A DNA stretch of 64,000 nt from an uncultured Bacteroidales bacterium. Its GTDB lineage: Bacteria > Bacteroidota > Bacteroidia > Bacteroidales > Paludibacteraceae. The position numbers and the translations under genes are program-made. Shown in pieces: positions 63,121 through 64,000 of this stretch. The stretch is from the NCBI GenBank assembly GCA_902779705.1, contig CACZCR010000006.1:1-64000 (forward strand). Direction: 5' to 3'. The notes beneath the pieces were generated by a model. That model had not been told where the DNA came from, searched no databases, and saw only the letters and a list, made by a program, of their open reading frames with translations. Position 1 is the first letter of the stretch, and every line of letters starts with the position of its first letter.

Positions 63121-64000
63121 TGAAAAGATTCAAATTTTGGAATACGCTTTGCGGATGGATGGTGTTCGCTGTCGCAGCTGCAACGTATTTGCTGACATTG
63201 GAACCCACTGCATCCTTCTGGGATTGTGGCGAGTTTATCTCTAGTGCTCACAAGCTGGATGTCGGCCACCCGCCCGGAGCACCGTTCTTCATGCTGATGG
63301 GACACTTCTTCTCGCTTTTTGCGCCGGATACAGCTCATGTAGCGATGTATGTCAATGCCCTCTCCGCGTTAGCTAGTGCGCTGACCATCCTGTTCCTGTT
63401 CTGGACCATTACGGCACTGGGTAAGAAGCTAATCGTCAACCGTCAAGAGCCGATGGCTATGTGGCAGGGAATCGCCTTGCTCGGCGCTGGAGCTGTAGGT
63501 GCGCTGGCGTACACATTCTCCGACACCTTCTGGTTCTCAGCCGTCGAAGGTGAGGTCTATGCGTCCTCATCTCTCTTCACGGCAGTAGTCGTGTGGCTCA
63601 TTCTCAAATGGGACGAGAAAGCGGACGAGGCAGGCTCCGACAAATGGCTCATACTCATCGCTTATCTGATGGGACTGTCTATTGGTGTCCACTTGCTGAA
63701 CCTCCTGACCATCCCGGCATTGGTACTGGTGTACTACTTCCGCCGCTACGAGTTCTCGTGGACAGGTGTAACCCAGGCTTTCATCGCCTCAGTAGTACTC
63801 TTGGCCGGTATCCTCTATGGTATCATCCCGGGCTTCCCGACCATCGCAGGGTGGTTTGAGCTGCTGTTTGTCAATGGATTCCATATGCCGTTCAACACCG
63901 GTTTGGCGGTCTATATAGTACTTACTGTAGCAGCGCTCGTTTGGGCTGTTTATGAGTCCTATGTTGATCGCTCTAAAGTGCGCGAGGTGATCTCCTTTGC
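63121..64000 (+). CDS. DUF2723 membrane protein (protein O-mannosyltransferase-like), start only
   Basis: Open from the ATG at 63121 to the window end (293 codons seen), so the 3' part is missing. DUF2723 family features are visible: TLEPTASFWDCGEFISSAHKLDVGHPPGAPFF, then YTFSDTFWFSAVEGEVYA, between several transmembrane helices. The family is related to dolichol-phosphate-sugar glycosyltransferases of the GT-C fold, with an Asp/Glu-rich catalytic loop after the first helix (DCGE). It may glycosylate exported proteins in this lineage. It is divergent from the polysaccharide operon. Confidence 0.88.

Overview
The window looks like a chromosomal segment of an uncultured Bacteroidales (Bacteroidota) bacterium. 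Evidence: at least nine promoters of the Bacteroidota type (TTTG at about -33 and TAnnTTTG at about -7, almost always 20 bp apart), BspA-type leucine-rich proteins, DUF5723/OmpA proteins, a SusA-like amylase, and short C-terminal tails like those of type IX secretion cargo. Housekeeping gene content is normal and most genes sit in long, tightly overlapping operons.

Layout. 1-2886: the end of an Hsp20 gene, then pfkA, a TtcA-like tRNA thiolase and a DUF486 membrane protein on the plus strand. 2893-12857: one eight-gene minus-strand operon (lipoprotein, OmpA/TSP3 protein, YebC, RsmG, MBL hydrolase, TPR protein, two BspA-LRR proteins). 12897-14300: a RecD-like helicase, followed by an SRP RNA on the plus strand. 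14652-19676: a minus-strand operon of an amidase-like surface protein, RlmD and a subtilisin-like protease. 19678-23615: an accessory, visibly AT-rich island with inverted repeats, a stand-alone winged-helix fragment, a long leader, and a three-gene cassette: a SIR2-like protein, a protein made of two copies of an unrecognised ~60-residue domain, and a PD-(D/E)XK-like protein with an AT-hook. This cassette is the best candidate for an undescribed (probably anti-phage) system. 23676-34817: a 3558-residue Listeria-Bacteroides-repeat surface protein and a small companion with a PIGD/transmembrane/Arg tail. 35294-40177: cytidine deaminase, LptF/G permease, RibAB and a His/Ser-rich secreted protein. 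40271-40377: a free-standing small RNA unit. 40402-47391: a minus-strand operon (YihY, SusA-like amylase, DUF3298 lipoprotein, an acidic protein, CdsA, an LpxL-like acyltransferase, a glycosyltransferase). 47421-47981: RNase P RNA and tRNA-Gly(CCC). 47994-62974: a 14-gene minus-strand exopolysaccharide or O-antigen operon. 63121 to the end: a DUF2723 membrane protein.

How the genes work together. The polysaccharide operon holds two UDP-sugar dehydrogenase relatives, a GHMP sugar-1-kinase with a sugar nucleotidyltransferase, two flippases, a polymerase/ligase, three glycosyltransferases, a TupA-like ATP-grasp protein, a DegT aminotransferase and an initiating sugar transferase. That is enough to make, flip and polymerise a uronate- and amino-sugar-containing glycan. 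An arginase sits unexpectedly in the middle of it. The amylase-to-glycosyltransferase operon combines envelope lipid functions (CdsA, LpxL-like) with periplasmic glycan degradation.

Besides genes, the window holds several repeat classes: short 7-11 bp word repeats in intergenic DNA and inside reading frames, three copies of a REP-like palindrome, and an extended -33 promoter motif. All function calls rest on recognising motifs by eye; no database search was run.
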